Below are positions 1 through 7,713 of a stretch of DNA of 55,817 nucleotides, in pieces (within the stretch, counting starts at the first letter, position 1; each line of letters begins with the position of its first letter). A model generated the notes under the pieces. That model saw only the letters and a list, made by a program, of their open reading frames with translations, had not been told where the DNA came from and did not search any database. The DNA is from Alphaproteobacteria bacterium (GTDB taxonomy: Bacteria > Pseudomonadota > Alphaproteobacteria > UBA6615). The stretch lies in contig JANQOE010000135.1 in NCBI GenBank assembly GCA_028279245.1, positions 1 through 55,817 of the forward strand, in the 5' to 3' direction. The position numbers and the translations under genes were made by a program.

Positions 1-410
1 TGACATTGCCGCGCCGGCATAGTCAGCAGTTCCTGAAAGACGCCCTGGGTGTGTGGCTGGCGGCGTGCGCTGCCCAAGAAATGCATGTCGGTGCACAAAT
101 TCTCGCGACCCGACCGGCAGTACGCGCACTGGCGGCACGGCATGCTGGGGTCGATGGCGACCTTGTCGCCGACACGCAGCCCGGTGACCTCGGCACCGAT
201 CTCGACAACGCGGCCGGCCACCTCATGACCCAGAACCAGCGGTTCGAGGACAGGGTAATCACCGATCCGGCCCTCGTAGTAGTAATGCAGGTCCGAGCCG
301 CAAATGCCGCCGGCGCCGAACTGGATGCGAACATCGTCCGGCGCCATTTCCTTGTCCTGCCAGTCCTCCAGGCGGAGATCCTCCGCCGCGTGCAGAACGC
401 ATGCGCGCAT
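1..410 (-). CDS. idnD: L-idonate 5-dehydrogenase-like zinc alcohol dehydrogenase, N-terminal part (cut by window edge)
   Basis: Medium-chain zinc-dependent dehydrogenase that would oxidise a polyol or aldonate hydroxyl with NAD(P). The reading frame runs off the left edge, so only about 136 N-terminal residues are seen. Visible are the first catalytic zinc ligand in GGICGSDLHYYYEGR, the GHE motif in VLGHEVAGRV, and the structural zinc lobe with four cysteines in CRQCAYCRSGRENLC. The continuation TDMHFLGSARRTPHTQGVF resembles IdnD-type and sorbitol-type enzymes. The start MRACVLHAAEDLR is preceded by GGGAGG. It is the last visible gene of the minus-strand operon, 59 bases after the SDR stop; an SDR plus IdnD pair is the usual L-idonate/gluconate interconversion pair, which supports a sugar-acid role. 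The exact substrate is inferred. Confidence 0.85.
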   Translation of the reverse strand, partial: MRACVLHAAEDLRLEDWQDKEMAPDDVRIQFGAGGICGSDLHYYYEGRIGDYPVLEPLVLGHEVAGRVVEIGAEVTGLRVGDKVAIDPSMPCRQCAYCRSGRENLCTDMHFLGSARRQPHTQGVFQELLTMPARQC

Positions 411-469
411 GCCATCCTCCCTAGTTCGGTCAAACCTAACGCAACTGCTGCCGGCCGACGAATCTCCGA

Positions 470-1294
470 CTACTGCGAAGCGGTGATGCCTCCGTCGACA
501 TACAACGTCTGTCCGGTGACAAAGCCTGCCCCGGGTGAACAAAAGAACAGCACCGGTGCAACGACGTCCTTCGGGTCCGCGATGCGGCCGACGGGGATTC
601 GGCTCACCAACGAGTCGTGATACGCGGGATCCTCGACAATGTAGCGGATCAGCTCGGTATAAACGAAGGTCGGGGCGACGCCGTTCACGGTGATGCCCTG
701 CGGGGCCAGCTCCACCGCGTGCTGTTTGATCAGCAGGGCCATGCCGCCCTTGGTGCTGCAATAGGCGGAGTAGCCGCGTTTGCGGATGCCAAGTTGGGAG
801 CGGACGGACAACAGATGCACTTGGCGGCCCCAAGTCACGCCATCAGTGGCGCCTGCAAGTTGGTGACGAGCGGCCGCCTGACCCAGAAACATCGCCGCTT
901 TCAAATTGGTCGCGTAAACCTCATCGAATGCTTCCTCCGTCACCTCCTGCAATGGCTGCTCGATCTGGATACCGACACAGTTCACCAAGACATCGAGGCT
1001 ACCGAAGCCGGTGACCACATGGTCGGCCGCATCCCGGATCTCGCTGACGTTGTGCACGTCGACGGGCAGTGCGAGGGCGTCGAAACCGGCGTCCTTCAGG
1101 CTGTTAGATAGTCGGAGAGCCTTGGCTTCGTCCCGGCCGCTGACAACAACGCGGGCGCCTTGCATGGCCAGTCCCCAACAGATTGCCTCGCCGAGGCCGC
1201 CGTAACCGCCGGGGACCCAGGCGACCTTGTCCTGCAGGGTGTGGAGATCGCGCAGGTCGCGACCGAAATCGAGGCTGGGCGTAACCGGTTTCAT
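470..1294 (-). CDS. SDR-family oxidoreductase (gluconate/idonate dehydrogenase-like)
   Basis: Classical short-chain dehydrogenase/reductase of 274 residues, predicted cytoplasmic and NAD(P)-dependent. The Rossmann glycine motif is GGYGGLGEAI near residue 30. An NNAG-like NCVG follows, then the catalytic segment YSAYCSTKGGMALL with the Tyr-x3-Lys pair, and the C-terminal GFVTGQTLYVDGGI found in gluconate 5-dehydrogenase-like and 2-deoxy-gluconate 3-dehydrogenase-like enzymes. The ATG overlaps the stop of the preceding ABC ATPase gene (ATGA), so translation is probably coupled. With the IdnD-like gene downstream it may handle a keto-aldonate produced from an imported sugar acid. The family is clear; the substrate is inference. 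Confidence 0.85.
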   Translation of the reverse strand: MKPVTPSLDFGRDLRDLHTLQDKVAWVPGGYGGLGEAICWGLAMQGARVVVSGRDEAKALRLSNSLKDAGFDALALPVDVHNVSEIRDAADHVVTGFGSLDVLVNCVGIQIEQPLQEVTEEAFDEVYATNLKAAMFLGQAAARHQLAGATDGVTWGRQVHLLSVRSQLGIRKRGYSAYCSTKGGMALLIKQHAVELAPQGITVNGVAPTFVYTELIRYIVEDPAYHDSLVSRIPVGRIADPKDVVAPVLFFCSPGAGFVTGQTLYVDGGITASQ

Positions 1295-1920
1295 GCTGCC
1301 ACCGGCGGCGCCAGACGGCCGAGGTAGTTGCGGACGGCGGGGATTGCGGTCAGCGCGGCGAAGTCAGGCGCATGGGTCAGTTTGCCGCTTTCGACAAAGA
1401 TGAACTGCTCGCAGATCTCCTCGATGATCTGCAAATGAAACGGTTCGTTCGGGTGCACGCAGACAAACACGAGACGGCTCTCGCTGCGGAGCCGCCGAAA
1501 GAAATCGAGCATGAAACCGATGTAGCCGTCCTGGGTGTTGAACTGGGGTTCGTCGAACAGATGGATCATCGGGTAGTCGGAGCCGGCGGAGTCCAGCAAG
1601 ACGCTTGGCGTCGTTCGCCGGAAATGCCGAACCTGATAGGACTGGTGATAGTGAATCGCCAGGCGATCGCGCTCCCGATACTTGACCCGGTGAATGTTGC
1701 GGCCGAGGCAACGCACCTCGCCGCCGGTTGGCGCATTGCTGCCGGTGATCAACTCGAACAAAGTGGTCTTGCCAGAACCATTCGGTCCCATCATGCCGAC
1801 GACGGCCGGGTCGGCGACACGGAAATCCGCTTCCAACCGGAACGTCTCTTCGCCGCCGAACAGGCCGCGCCGATAGACCTTGACCAGCTTGTCGACCTCA
1901 AGGAGGGGTGCGTTGGCCAT
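1291..1920 (-). CDS. Shortened ABC-type ATPase lacking the signature motif, in a LIV-type operon
   Basis: A 209-residue protein with the ATPase core of an ABC nucleotide-binding domain but no recognisable helical subdomain. Walker A is GPNGSGKT at 45-52, a Q-loop-like glutamine lies near 93 (HYHQSYQ), Walker B is MIHLFDEPQ with Asp123-Glu124, and an H-loop histidine is at 156 (CVHPNEP). No LSGGQ-like sequence lies between Q-loop and Walker B, and no SALD-like D-loop follows. The Walker A lysine to Walker B aspartate distance is 72 residues, against 116 and 129 in LivF and LivG of the same operon. It starts 2 bases after the livF stop and its own stop overlaps the SDR start. It could be a regulator of the transporter, a degraded third ATPase, or a new ATPase subtype. 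The start ATG was chosen because it opens directly into the nucleotide-binding fold. Confidence 0.75.
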   Translation of the reverse strand: MANAPLLEVDKLVKVYRRGLFGGEETFRLEADFRVADPAVVGMMGPNGSGKTTLFELITGSNAPTGGEVRCLGRNIHRVKYRERDRLAIHYHQSYQVRHFRRTTPSVLLDSAGSDYPMIHLFDEPQFNTQDGYIGFMLDFFRRLRSESRLVFVCVHPNEPFHLQIIEEICEQFIFVESGKLTHAPDFAALTAIPAVRNYLGRLAPPVAA

Positions 1921-1922
1921 CG

Positions 1923-2618
1923 TCACATACCCAATAGCTGTTGCCGCGCCGACGCGTCTTCCAGCAGGGCATCGGCCGGGCCTTCGTGGACGACACGGCC
2001 CAAGTCCATGACATAGACACGGTCGCTGACGCCAAGCGCGCTCACCGCGTTCTGCTCGACGATCAGCACCGATATGCCTTCCTGCTTGAGACGCTCCACC
2101 GTCTTCATCACGTCCTGGACAATCTTTGGCGCAAGGCCCTGAGACGGCTCGTCGAACAAGACGAGCCCCGGCGCGCCTAGCAAGGCGCGGGAGATGGCGA
2201 CCATCTGCATCTCGCCGCCGGACAGGTTCTCGCATTCGCGCTTCATCAAGTATTCGAGCGGCGTGAAGATCTCGAACATCTCGCCGAGAGTCCAAGCGCG
2301 AAAGGCAGTCTTCTTGCGGGCGATGGCCAGGTTTCGTTCGACGGTCAGAGTCGGAAAGATCCGCCGATCGTCCGGAACCCAGCCGACACCATCGCGAGCG
2401 ATTTCATGGGTCGGCTTGCCGGTGATGCTGCTGCCGTTGAAGACGATCTGTCCGCGACGCGGTGGTGTCAGACCGAGAATGGAGCGTAGTGTCGTGGTCT
2501 TTCCCGCACCGTTCGGCCCGAGCAGCGCAACGACCTCGCCCTCCCCGACTGTGAGTGATGGACCAAACAGTACCTGAGTCTCGCCGTAGTATGTGTCGAT
2601 GCCACTGACCTGCAGCAT
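1923..2618 (-). CDS. livF: LIV-type ABC transporter ATP-binding protein LivF
   Basis: Cytoplasmic ATPase subunit (231 residues) of a branched-chain-amino-acid-type (HAAT) importer. Walker A GPNGAGKT is at 34-41, the signature LSGGE at 132-136, Walker B VLFDEPSQGLAP with Asp156-Glu157, and the H-loop region reads LIVEQNA, as is typical of LivF. The start MLQVSGIDTYYG is taken at the ATG that overlaps the livG stop (ATGA); a further in-frame ATG upstream would add twelve residues unlike the family. The gene order livH-livM-livG-livF is the usual one. The catabolic neighbours suggest the cargo is a sugar acid or small acid rather than leucine, which is inference. Confidence 0.93.
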   Translation of the reverse strand: MLQVSGIDTYYGETQVLFGPSLTVGEGEVVALLGPNGAGKTTTLRSILGLTPPRRGQIVFNGSSITGKPTHEIARDGVGWVPDDRRIFPTLTVERNLAIARKKTAFRAWTLGEMFEIFTPLEYLMKRECENLSGGEMQMVAISRALLGAPGLVLFDEPSQGLAPKIVQDVMKTVERLKQEGISVLIVEQNAVSALGVSDRVYVMDLGRVVHEGPADALLEDASARQQLLGM

Positions 2619-3361
2619 CAGACCAACTTTCCAAGGTTGGACGCCTGCACCCATTTGTTGGTTCGGAGTTCATCCGGGGTGCCCTCAGCGATGACCTGAC
2701 CCCAGTGAATTACCGAGATCCGGTCGGCGACCTCAAAGAGGAAGCGCATGTCGTGTTCGATAATGACGATCGTGTAGCGTTCCTTGAGACTCTCGATGAG
2801 TTCGGTCAGCCGCGCCGTTCCCTCGGTGCCGACCCCGGAGGTCGGTTCATCGAGGAATAACAGGCGCGGCTCCGCGGCGATCGCCAAAGCGATTTCCAAT
2901 GCGCGCCGATCGCCGTAGGACAGGTCGGCCGCGTTCTCGTGCTCGCGCCCGGCCAGGCCAACTTGGGCGAGGACGTTCGCCGCGCGGTCGGCGGTCTCAC
3001 TATCGTTGGTGAGGGCACGGTGGCATGTGAAGCCGTGGTCCCGTACACGTGGCAAGGCAATGACGACGTTCTCCAGAACGCTGTACTCGTCGAATAGATT
3101 GATGATCTGAAACGAACGGGCGATGCCCTTCTGGGCGATCGTGTGCGGTGGAAGGCCTGTGATGTTCTCTGTGCCAAAGGTGATTTGCCCGCGGTCTGGC
3201 TTGTACAGACCGGTCAGCAGATTGAAGCAGGTCGTCTTGCCGGCACCGTTCGGTCCCATAATTCCGCTAAGCTGGCCCGCTTCGAACGACAGGTTGATCT
3301 CTTCGAGAACGACCTGGTCGCCGAACCGTTTGTGCAGGTGTTGCGCTTCGAACAGAGCCAT
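2618..3361 (-). CDS. livG: LIV-type ABC transporter ATP-binding protein LivG
   Basis: Second ATPase subunit (247 residues) of the same importer. Walker A GPNGAGKT is at 36-43, the signature is LSYGD at 147-151 (Tyr replaces the first Gly of LSGG, as often in LivG), Walker B is LLFLDEPTSGVG with Asp171-Glu172, and the H-loop reads IIEHDM. The segment GIARSFQIINLFDEYSVLEN is characteristic of LivG. It begins 40 bases after the livM stop and overlaps livF by the shared ATGA. It should pair with LivF to energise the LivHM channel. Confidence 0.93.
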   Translation of the reverse strand: MALFEAQHLHKRFGDQVVLEEINLSFEAGQLSGIMGPNGAGKTTCFNLLTGLYKPDRGQITFGTENITGLPPHTIAQKGIARSFQIINLFDEYSVLENVVIALPRVRDHGFTCHRALTNDSETADRAANVLAQVGLAGREHENAADLSYGDRRALEIALAIAAEPRLLFLDEPTSGVGTEGTARLTELIESLKERYTIVIIEHDMRFLFEVADRISVIHWGQVIAEGTPDELRTNKWVQASNLGKLV

Positions 3362-3401
3362 GCTCAGCGCCGCAGGATGGCGAGGATGCCGGATGTTTGG
3401 C

Positions 3402-4376
3402 TCACGCCGGGCTTTCGCCGGACGAATCCTGCCACAGTCCGGCGACGCCCTCGGGCTTGAACAAGACTGAAAGCATGAACATCAGACCGAACCAGAGCAG
3501 CCAGGTCTCGGTGATCGACCCAATCACGTCGCGCGCCACGAAGAATACGGTGACGCCGATGACTGGCCCCCAGAAGCTGACAAAACCGCCGCCAATCAGC
3601 ACCATCATGACAATGGTGCCGGACGAGACGAGGTTCATCACGTCTGGAAAGGCACTCTGCTGAGCCATCGCGAACAAGCCGCCTGCCAGGGCCGCCGTCG
3701 TCGCCGACAGCGTGAATACGGCCCATTTGTAGAGTCGAACGTTGTAGCCGAGGAAGCTGGCGCGGGTTTCGTTCTGCTTGATCGCGCGCACAACCTTGCC
3801 GAAGGGCGAATGCACGAGGCGCCACAGCGCGACGACGACGATCATGAGCACGGCGAGAGTGAAGTAATAGAGTGAAAGGTTGCTGCTAAGGTCGAATTCG
3901 ACCAACCCAAAGTCGGCGCTCGGCCGCGGTATGCCTAGCAGCCCGTCCTCACCGCCGGTGACCGAAAACCATTTCAGCGAAACGAACCAAAAGACCTGGC
4001 CGAACGCGACGGTCAGCAGGGCGAAATAGATGCCGCGCCGGTGCGCCAGGAATAGGCCCACTATGCCGCCAGCAACGATGCCAACTAGAATCGCCGCCAA
4101 TAGGCCGACCCATAAATTCTCCAGCACATGGAACTGCGCGAGACCGAATGCGTAAGCGCCAACGCCGAGAAAGGCACCGTGACCAAATGACGGCAGCCCC
4201 CCATATCCCAACAACAGATTGAAGCCGAGCGCGTAGATCATCCAAATCGCGACCTCGACACCGAGATACTGGTACAGACCGACGCTCTGCACCCAGAATG
4301 GCAACGTTACCAGCGCGGCGAAAAGGATCAGCATGGGGCCGGTGATCAGCCGGCCGCCATCGGTCGTTGGGGTCAC
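3402..4376 (-). CDS. livM: LIV-type ABC transporter permease LivM
   Basis: Inner-membrane permease subunit, 324 residues, with many hydrophobic helices. Family signatures seen are ALGFNLLLGYGGLPSFGHGA near residue 50, and the cytoplasmic coupling segment VHSPFGKVVRAIKQNETRA followed by FLGYNVRLYKWAVF near 190-210, which contacts the ATPases. The start is a GTG preceded by GGAG nine bases upstream; an ATG fourteen codons later (MLILFAALV) is the alternative. It lies 3 bases after the livH stop. Two-permease LIV systems need both LivH and LivM. Confidence 0.92.
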   Translation of the reverse strand: MTPTTDGGRLITGPMLILFAALVTLPFWVQSVGLYQYLGVEVAIWMIYALGFNLLLGYGGLPSFGHGAFLGVGAYAFGLAQFHVLENLWVGLLAAILVGIVAGGIVGLFLAHRRGIYFALLTVAFGQVFWFVSLKWFSVTGGEDGLLGIPRPSADFGLVEFDLSSNLSLYYFTLAVLMIVVVALWRLVHSPFGKVVRAIKQNETRASFLGYNVRLYKWAVFTLSATTAALAGGLFAMAQQSAFPDVMNLVSSGTIVMMVLIGGGFVSFWGPVIGVTVFFVARDVIGSITETWLLWFGLMFMLSVLFKPEGVAGLWQDSSGESPA

Positions 4377-4379
4377 GGC

Positions 4380-5297
4380 CTACAGCTCCAACACGCTTTT
4401 CTTGCCGAACAGTCCGCGCGCCCGAAACGTCACCACGGCGATCAGCAAGAGATACATCGACAACAGGGACCATTGCGACGCGAAGGAGCCGGTCAGACCA
4501 ACAGCGAGGCCGACAAGCACGCCGGCAATCACCGCGCCCCAGAAACTCCCCACACCGCCGAGCACAATGATCAGGAACGCCGGCACAACTGCGTCGACAC
4601 CGACATGGGGACGCAGCCCCCAGATCGGGGTCATAATGATTCCCGCGAGTGCTGCCAACGCCGTTCCGAGGGCGAAAACGAGCAGGCGCAGTCGCGTCAG
4701 GTTGATGCCGAGGGCGCGCACCATCTCACTATCGTGGGCACCCGCCTTGATGACCGCGCCGTATGGCGTGCGCTCCAGAAACAGCCAAACCAGCAGAATG
4801 GCGAGCAGCGCGAAAGCGGCCGCGAAGAAACGGTATTTCGAATAGATTAGGCCGCCGAACAGGAACGCTCCCGAGATTCCCTGCGGCACAGTTAGAACCT
4901 GTTCGGTCGGCCCCCAAATCAGCCGGATCGTTTCTTCCAGCACGAGGGCGGCACCGAACGTCAGCAGCAGTCCATAAAGCGGGTCCTTGCCGTAGGTGCG
5001 GCGCATGCAAACTTCGAGCCCCATGCCAACAACGGCAACCAGGGCCGGTGCGACGACGATCGCCAGCACATAACGCATCGGCAGAGGCAGTCCGACATAG
5101 GCCGCATAAATCCCGCCGAAGTCCGCGAAGGCGGGATTGATAATCACCATGGCGACATACGCCCCCAGCGCAAACAGCGAGCCGTGGGCGAGGTTGATGA
5201 CCTCCATGACGCCGACAATCAGCATGAAGCCCAACGCAATCAGCGCGAATAGCAGGCCCAGGCTGAGGCCGTTAACGATGTGGGGAACTAGATCCAT
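4380..5297 (-). CDS. livH: LIV-type ABC transporter permease LivH
   Basis: Inner-membrane permease of 305 residues. The family's first helices are clear: GLSLGLLFALIALGFMLIVG, then VMEVINLAHGSLFALGAY, with a C-terminal ALAGIIMTPIWGL and VLGGVGSFWGA. The start MDLVPHIVNG is 8 bases beyond the T-run of a predicted terminator that separates it from the binding-protein gene, and no good ribosome-binding site is visible in front of it. Expression may therefore be lower than that of the binding protein. Longer upstream frames run through the terminator hairpin and do not look like protein. Confidence 0.9.
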   Translation of the reverse strand: MDLVPHIVNGLSLGLLFALIALGFMLIVGVMEVINLAHGSLFALGAYVAMVIINPAFADFGGIYAAYVGLPLPMRYVLAIVVAPALVAVVGMGLEVCMRRTYGKDPLYGLLLTFGAALVLEETIRLIWGPTEQVLTVPQGISGAFLFGGLIYSKYRFFAAAFALLAILLVWLFLERTPYGAVIKAGAHDSEMVRALGINLTRLRLLVFALGTALAALAGIIMTPIWGLRPHVGVDAVVPAFLIIVLGGVGSFWGAVIAGVLVGLAVGLTGSFASQWSLLSMYLLLIAVVTFRARGLFGKKSVLEL

Positions 5298-5304
5298 CAG
5301 CGCG

Positions 5305-5338
5305 AAAAAAAATGGCCGGCACCTGATGGCGCCGGCCA
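5305..5338 (-). terminator. Intra-operon rho-independent terminator after the binding-protein gene
   Basis: Read on the minus strand, a TGGCCGGC / GCCGGCCA stem of eight base pairs closes a ten-base loop and is followed at once by eight T residues. It starts 12 bases after the stop of the solute-binding protein (5350) and ends 8 bases before the livH start. This is the classic layout by which a periplasmic binding protein is made in excess over its membrane subunits, through partial termination. Confidence 0.85.
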
Positions 5339-5349
5339 AGTTCCCGTGA

Positions 5350-6645
5350 TCAGGTTTCGTAGGTCGGCGTGTCCTCGTAGGACTCCATTTTGCACGCCGC
5401 CTCGGCATTCGGATCGGCAACATCATCCGGCGCCGAGGAACTGAGGATCTTGAACATGTCGTCAGAGTTCTCGGTACCGGCGTTGGCGGTCGCCAAGTAG
5501 ATCGTTTGTTGCATCTGATGGGTGTTCGGATTCATGAACGCGTCGTGATGCTGCATGCGGTCGTTCGCAGAGACCTTGATGTTCTCCAACTCCTTGATGA
5601 CCGCGATGTTGTTGGTGGTACCGGCACGCTCGACGGCGGACAGCAGTTCGCGCGTTGCCATGTAGCCGTTGTAGAACACGTTCCCGGGTACCCGCATGCG
5701 CGTGTCGGGGAACATGGCCTGATACCTGGCCACAAAATCCTGGACGCCCGGCAGGTCCAGGTTCCAATACCAGGTGGTTCCGAAAACACCGAACAGGTTG
5801 TCCAGCGGAAGACCGTAGACGTCTGGCCAGTCCTGCTGATTGTTGATCCAGGCGATGCCGTTACCGAGTTCAAGTTGGGCGACTTGTTGGCGCATCGCCT
5901 TCTGGTCATCGCCGCCGACGGCAGCCGCCACAACCTTCGGACCCGCCTGCTGCACCTGCAGCAGGATGGAGCTGAAATCCCGTGTGCCCTGGGGCACCAG
6001 GATTTCATCGATGATCGAAGCGCCAGCCGCTTCCGCGAGTTCGCGGGTGGCTTTGGAAGTGTTGTGACCCCATACATAGTCGTTGGTCAGCAGCAGCCAC
6101 TGATCACCGAACGCAGTAATCGCGTTGCGCACGGCGGCTTGGGCAAAGTTGCTGCCGTTGCCATCCCAAACGAATTTGACGCGGTGGCAGTTCTCACCGG
6201 ACTCGGTCGGCGAGCTCGAGTTCGTATTCAGATAGACCACGCCGTGTTTCTGCGCGACCTGCGAAATGGCGTTCGCGACGCCGGAGCTCACGGCGCCGAT
6301 CAGGAACGACACTTCGTTCCGAGTGATGAAGCGCTCCGCCACCCGGGTGCCCGTCGCGGGACTGGTCTCAGTATCGATGTGAACGGTCTCGACCTGCCGG
6401 CCAAGTACGCCGCCCTTTTCGTTGAATTCGGCAATGGCCATGGCCATGCCGCGCCGATCCGAGGCACCGCTGTTCGCGAACTGGCCGCTGGCGTCGGACG
6501 TGATGCCGAGCAGGATCGGTTTGTCCGTCGCCTGGGCATACACACGGTTGTGTTTCCACGGCCCAAATACAGTTGCCCCCGCCGTGGCTGCGCTGCCTAG
6601 CAACAGCTGCCGGCGCGAGACCTTGAAGTCTTCCTTCTTTGCCAT
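5350..6645 (-). CDS. LIV-type ABC transporter substrate-binding protein with Tat signal
   Basis: Periplasmic solute receptor of 431 residues in the type I LIV-binding fold. The N-terminus has a twin-arginine signal, VSRRQLLLGSAATAGATVF, with a likely cut after VYAQ. Mature-domain marks are ILLGITSDASGQFANSGASD and later LLTNDYVWGHNT, as in amide/urea-type receptors. The start MAKKEDF has an AGGAGG six bases upstream; a longer upstream frame is rejected because it would bury the signal peptide. The Tat signal suggests export in a folded state. It follows the dehydrogenase gene by 41 bases and precedes an intra-operon terminator. The ligand is unknown; operon enzymes point to a hydroxy or sugar acid. 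Confidence 0.92.
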   Translation of the reverse strand: MAKKEDFKVSRRQLLLGSAATAGATVFGPWKHNRVYAQATDKPILLGITSDASGQFANSGASDRRGMAMAIAEFNEKGGVLGRQVETVHIDTETSPATGTRVAERFITRNEVSFLIGAVSSGVANAISQVAQKHGVVYLNTNSSSPTESGENCHRVKFVWDGNGSNFAQAAVRNAITAFGDQWLLLTNDYVWGHNTSKATRELAEAAGASIIDEILVPQGTRDFSSILLQVQQAGPKVVAAAVGGDDQKAMRQQVAQLELGNGIAWINNQQDWPDVYGLPLDNLFGVFGTTWYWNLDLPGVQDFVARYQAMFPDTRMRVPGNVFYNGYMATRELLSAVERAGTTNNIAVIKELENIKVSANDRMQHHDAFMNPNTHQMQQTIYLATANAGTENSDDMFKILSSSAPDDVADPNAEAACKMESYEDTPTYET

Positions 6646-6686
6646 TTGTTCCTCCTGGTACTGCGGTCGTGTCGTTGTGAACGTTC

Positions 6687-7577
6687 CTAGACGATCGGCT
6701 GCTTGTTCAACTCGGACTGGGCGGCAATGACGCTGCCCACCAGGCCATCCGGGGCGAGTTTGAGTGCTTGGATCAGCGCGGCGTGGACGCCCGCGCCCAG
6801 TTGTCCGGTCAATGGGACCGATTCCGTAAGGTGCGTGTAGTACCTCAGGTCCTTCTCGGCGTTCGCCAGGCTGAACTGCAGACCGGTCAGGTCGCCCTCT
6901 AGCGCCTTTGGCACGATCAGTTGGAAGATCCCGCTGTTGGCGCCGCCGGCGGAGACGACCTCGGCGAACCTGGCCAAGTCCACCCCGGTTGCGGCGCAAG
7001 CGCAGAGGGCTTCGGCGATCATCGACGCCTGCCCCATCGTCAGGAAGTTGTAGATGAGCTTGGTCTTGTGGCCGGCGCCCGTGTCGCCGACGTGGAAGAT
7101 GTTCTCGCAGAACGCTTCGAGGATCGGCTTGATCTCGGCGAATAGGTCATCCGGGGCGCCGACCATTGTGTTGAGGCGCCCGGACTCGGCCTCGACCGGC
7201 GTCCGTGCCAGCGGCGCATCGGCCAGTCTGGCGCCCTTCTCCGCAAGATCCTGTTCGAGACGGGCCGTCATCGCGGGTTCGCTGGTCGTGCAGTCGATGA
7301 CGATCTGCCCGGATCGAATTCCAGCCAGAAACCCGGTTTCGCCATAGGCGATTTTTTCGACCTCGGGCGCTCCGGTCACACAGAGAATGACCACCTCGCT
7401 GGCCGCTGCGACCTCGCGGGGAGACGAGACCTCTTCAACGCCTAACGCGAACAGGTCCTCCAGCCGGGCGCGGTTTCGGTAGGCCATCGCCGTCACGGGG
7501 TAGCCCTTCTGGCGAAGGTTCTTCGCCATTCCATGCCCCATCAAACCGATGCCGATGAAACCGATGTGGCTTGCCAT
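6687..7577 (-). CDS. NAD(P)-dependent beta-hydroxyacid dehydrogenase (3-hydroxyisobutyrate dehydrogenase family)
   Basis: Cytoplasmic oxidoreductase of 296 residues. The N-terminal Rossmann motif is IGFIGIGLMGHGMAKNL, the substrate-side region contains DAPLARTPVEAESGRLNTMVG, and the catalytic lysine lies in GDTGAGHKTKLIYNFLTMG. The family includes 3-hydroxyisobutyrate, tartronate-semialdehyde and 2-(hydroxymethyl)glutarate dehydrogenases, so it oxidises or reduces a beta-hydroxyacid. It is the first gene of the minus-strand operon and lies directly behind the regulated intergenic region shared with the RpiR regulator. The start is ambiguous between this ATG and a GTG one codon upstream; a GGGAG lies just in front. 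Confidence 0.88.
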   Translation of the reverse strand: MASHIGFIGIGLMGHGMAKNLRQKGYPVTAMAYRNRARLEDLFALGVEEVSSPREVAAASEVVILCVTGAPEVEKIAYGETGFLAGIRSGQIVIDCTTSEPAMTARLEQDLAEKGARLADAPLARTPVEAESGRLNTMVGAPDDLFAEIKPILEAFCENIFHVGDTGAGHKTKLIYNFLTMGQASMIAEALCACAATGVDLARFAEVVSAGGANSGIFQLIVPKALEGDLTGLQFSLANAEKDLRYYTHLTESVPLTGQLGAGVHAALIQALKLAPDGLVGSVIAAQSELNKQPIV

Positions 7578-7602
7578 CACTCCCTGCTAGAATTTTCTTT
7601 CT

Positions 7603-7638
7603 ATTCGTTATAAAGAATGAATTTTCTATCCTTGTCAA
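7603..7638 (-). promoter_or_regulatory. Probable operon promoter with overlapping RpiR-type operator palindrome
   Basis: In the AT-rich divergent region the minus strand carries TTGACA (7633-7638) and, 18 to 20 bases on, overlapping -10-like hexamers TTTATA/TATAAC (7607-7614). The -10 region sits inside an imperfect palindrome, ATTCGTTATAAAGAAT (7603-7618, seven of eight arm positions match). A 9-base direct repeat GAATTTTCT lies at 7590-7598 and 7619-7627. The adjacent RpiR-family gene is the natural candidate to bind here. The sequence pattern is seen; the binding is inferred. Confidence 0.55.
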
Positions 7639-7713
7639 TATTGGAAATTATCTTCCGCAGGGACGCCTCGGCGGATTTGGGGTATCCGCTGTAGGATCGA
7701 TCGGTCCTTTTTA

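Noticed and set aside
5506..6600. Plus-strand open frame of about 360 codons
   Set aside because: It is antisense to the Tat-exported binding protein and shows no domain pattern.
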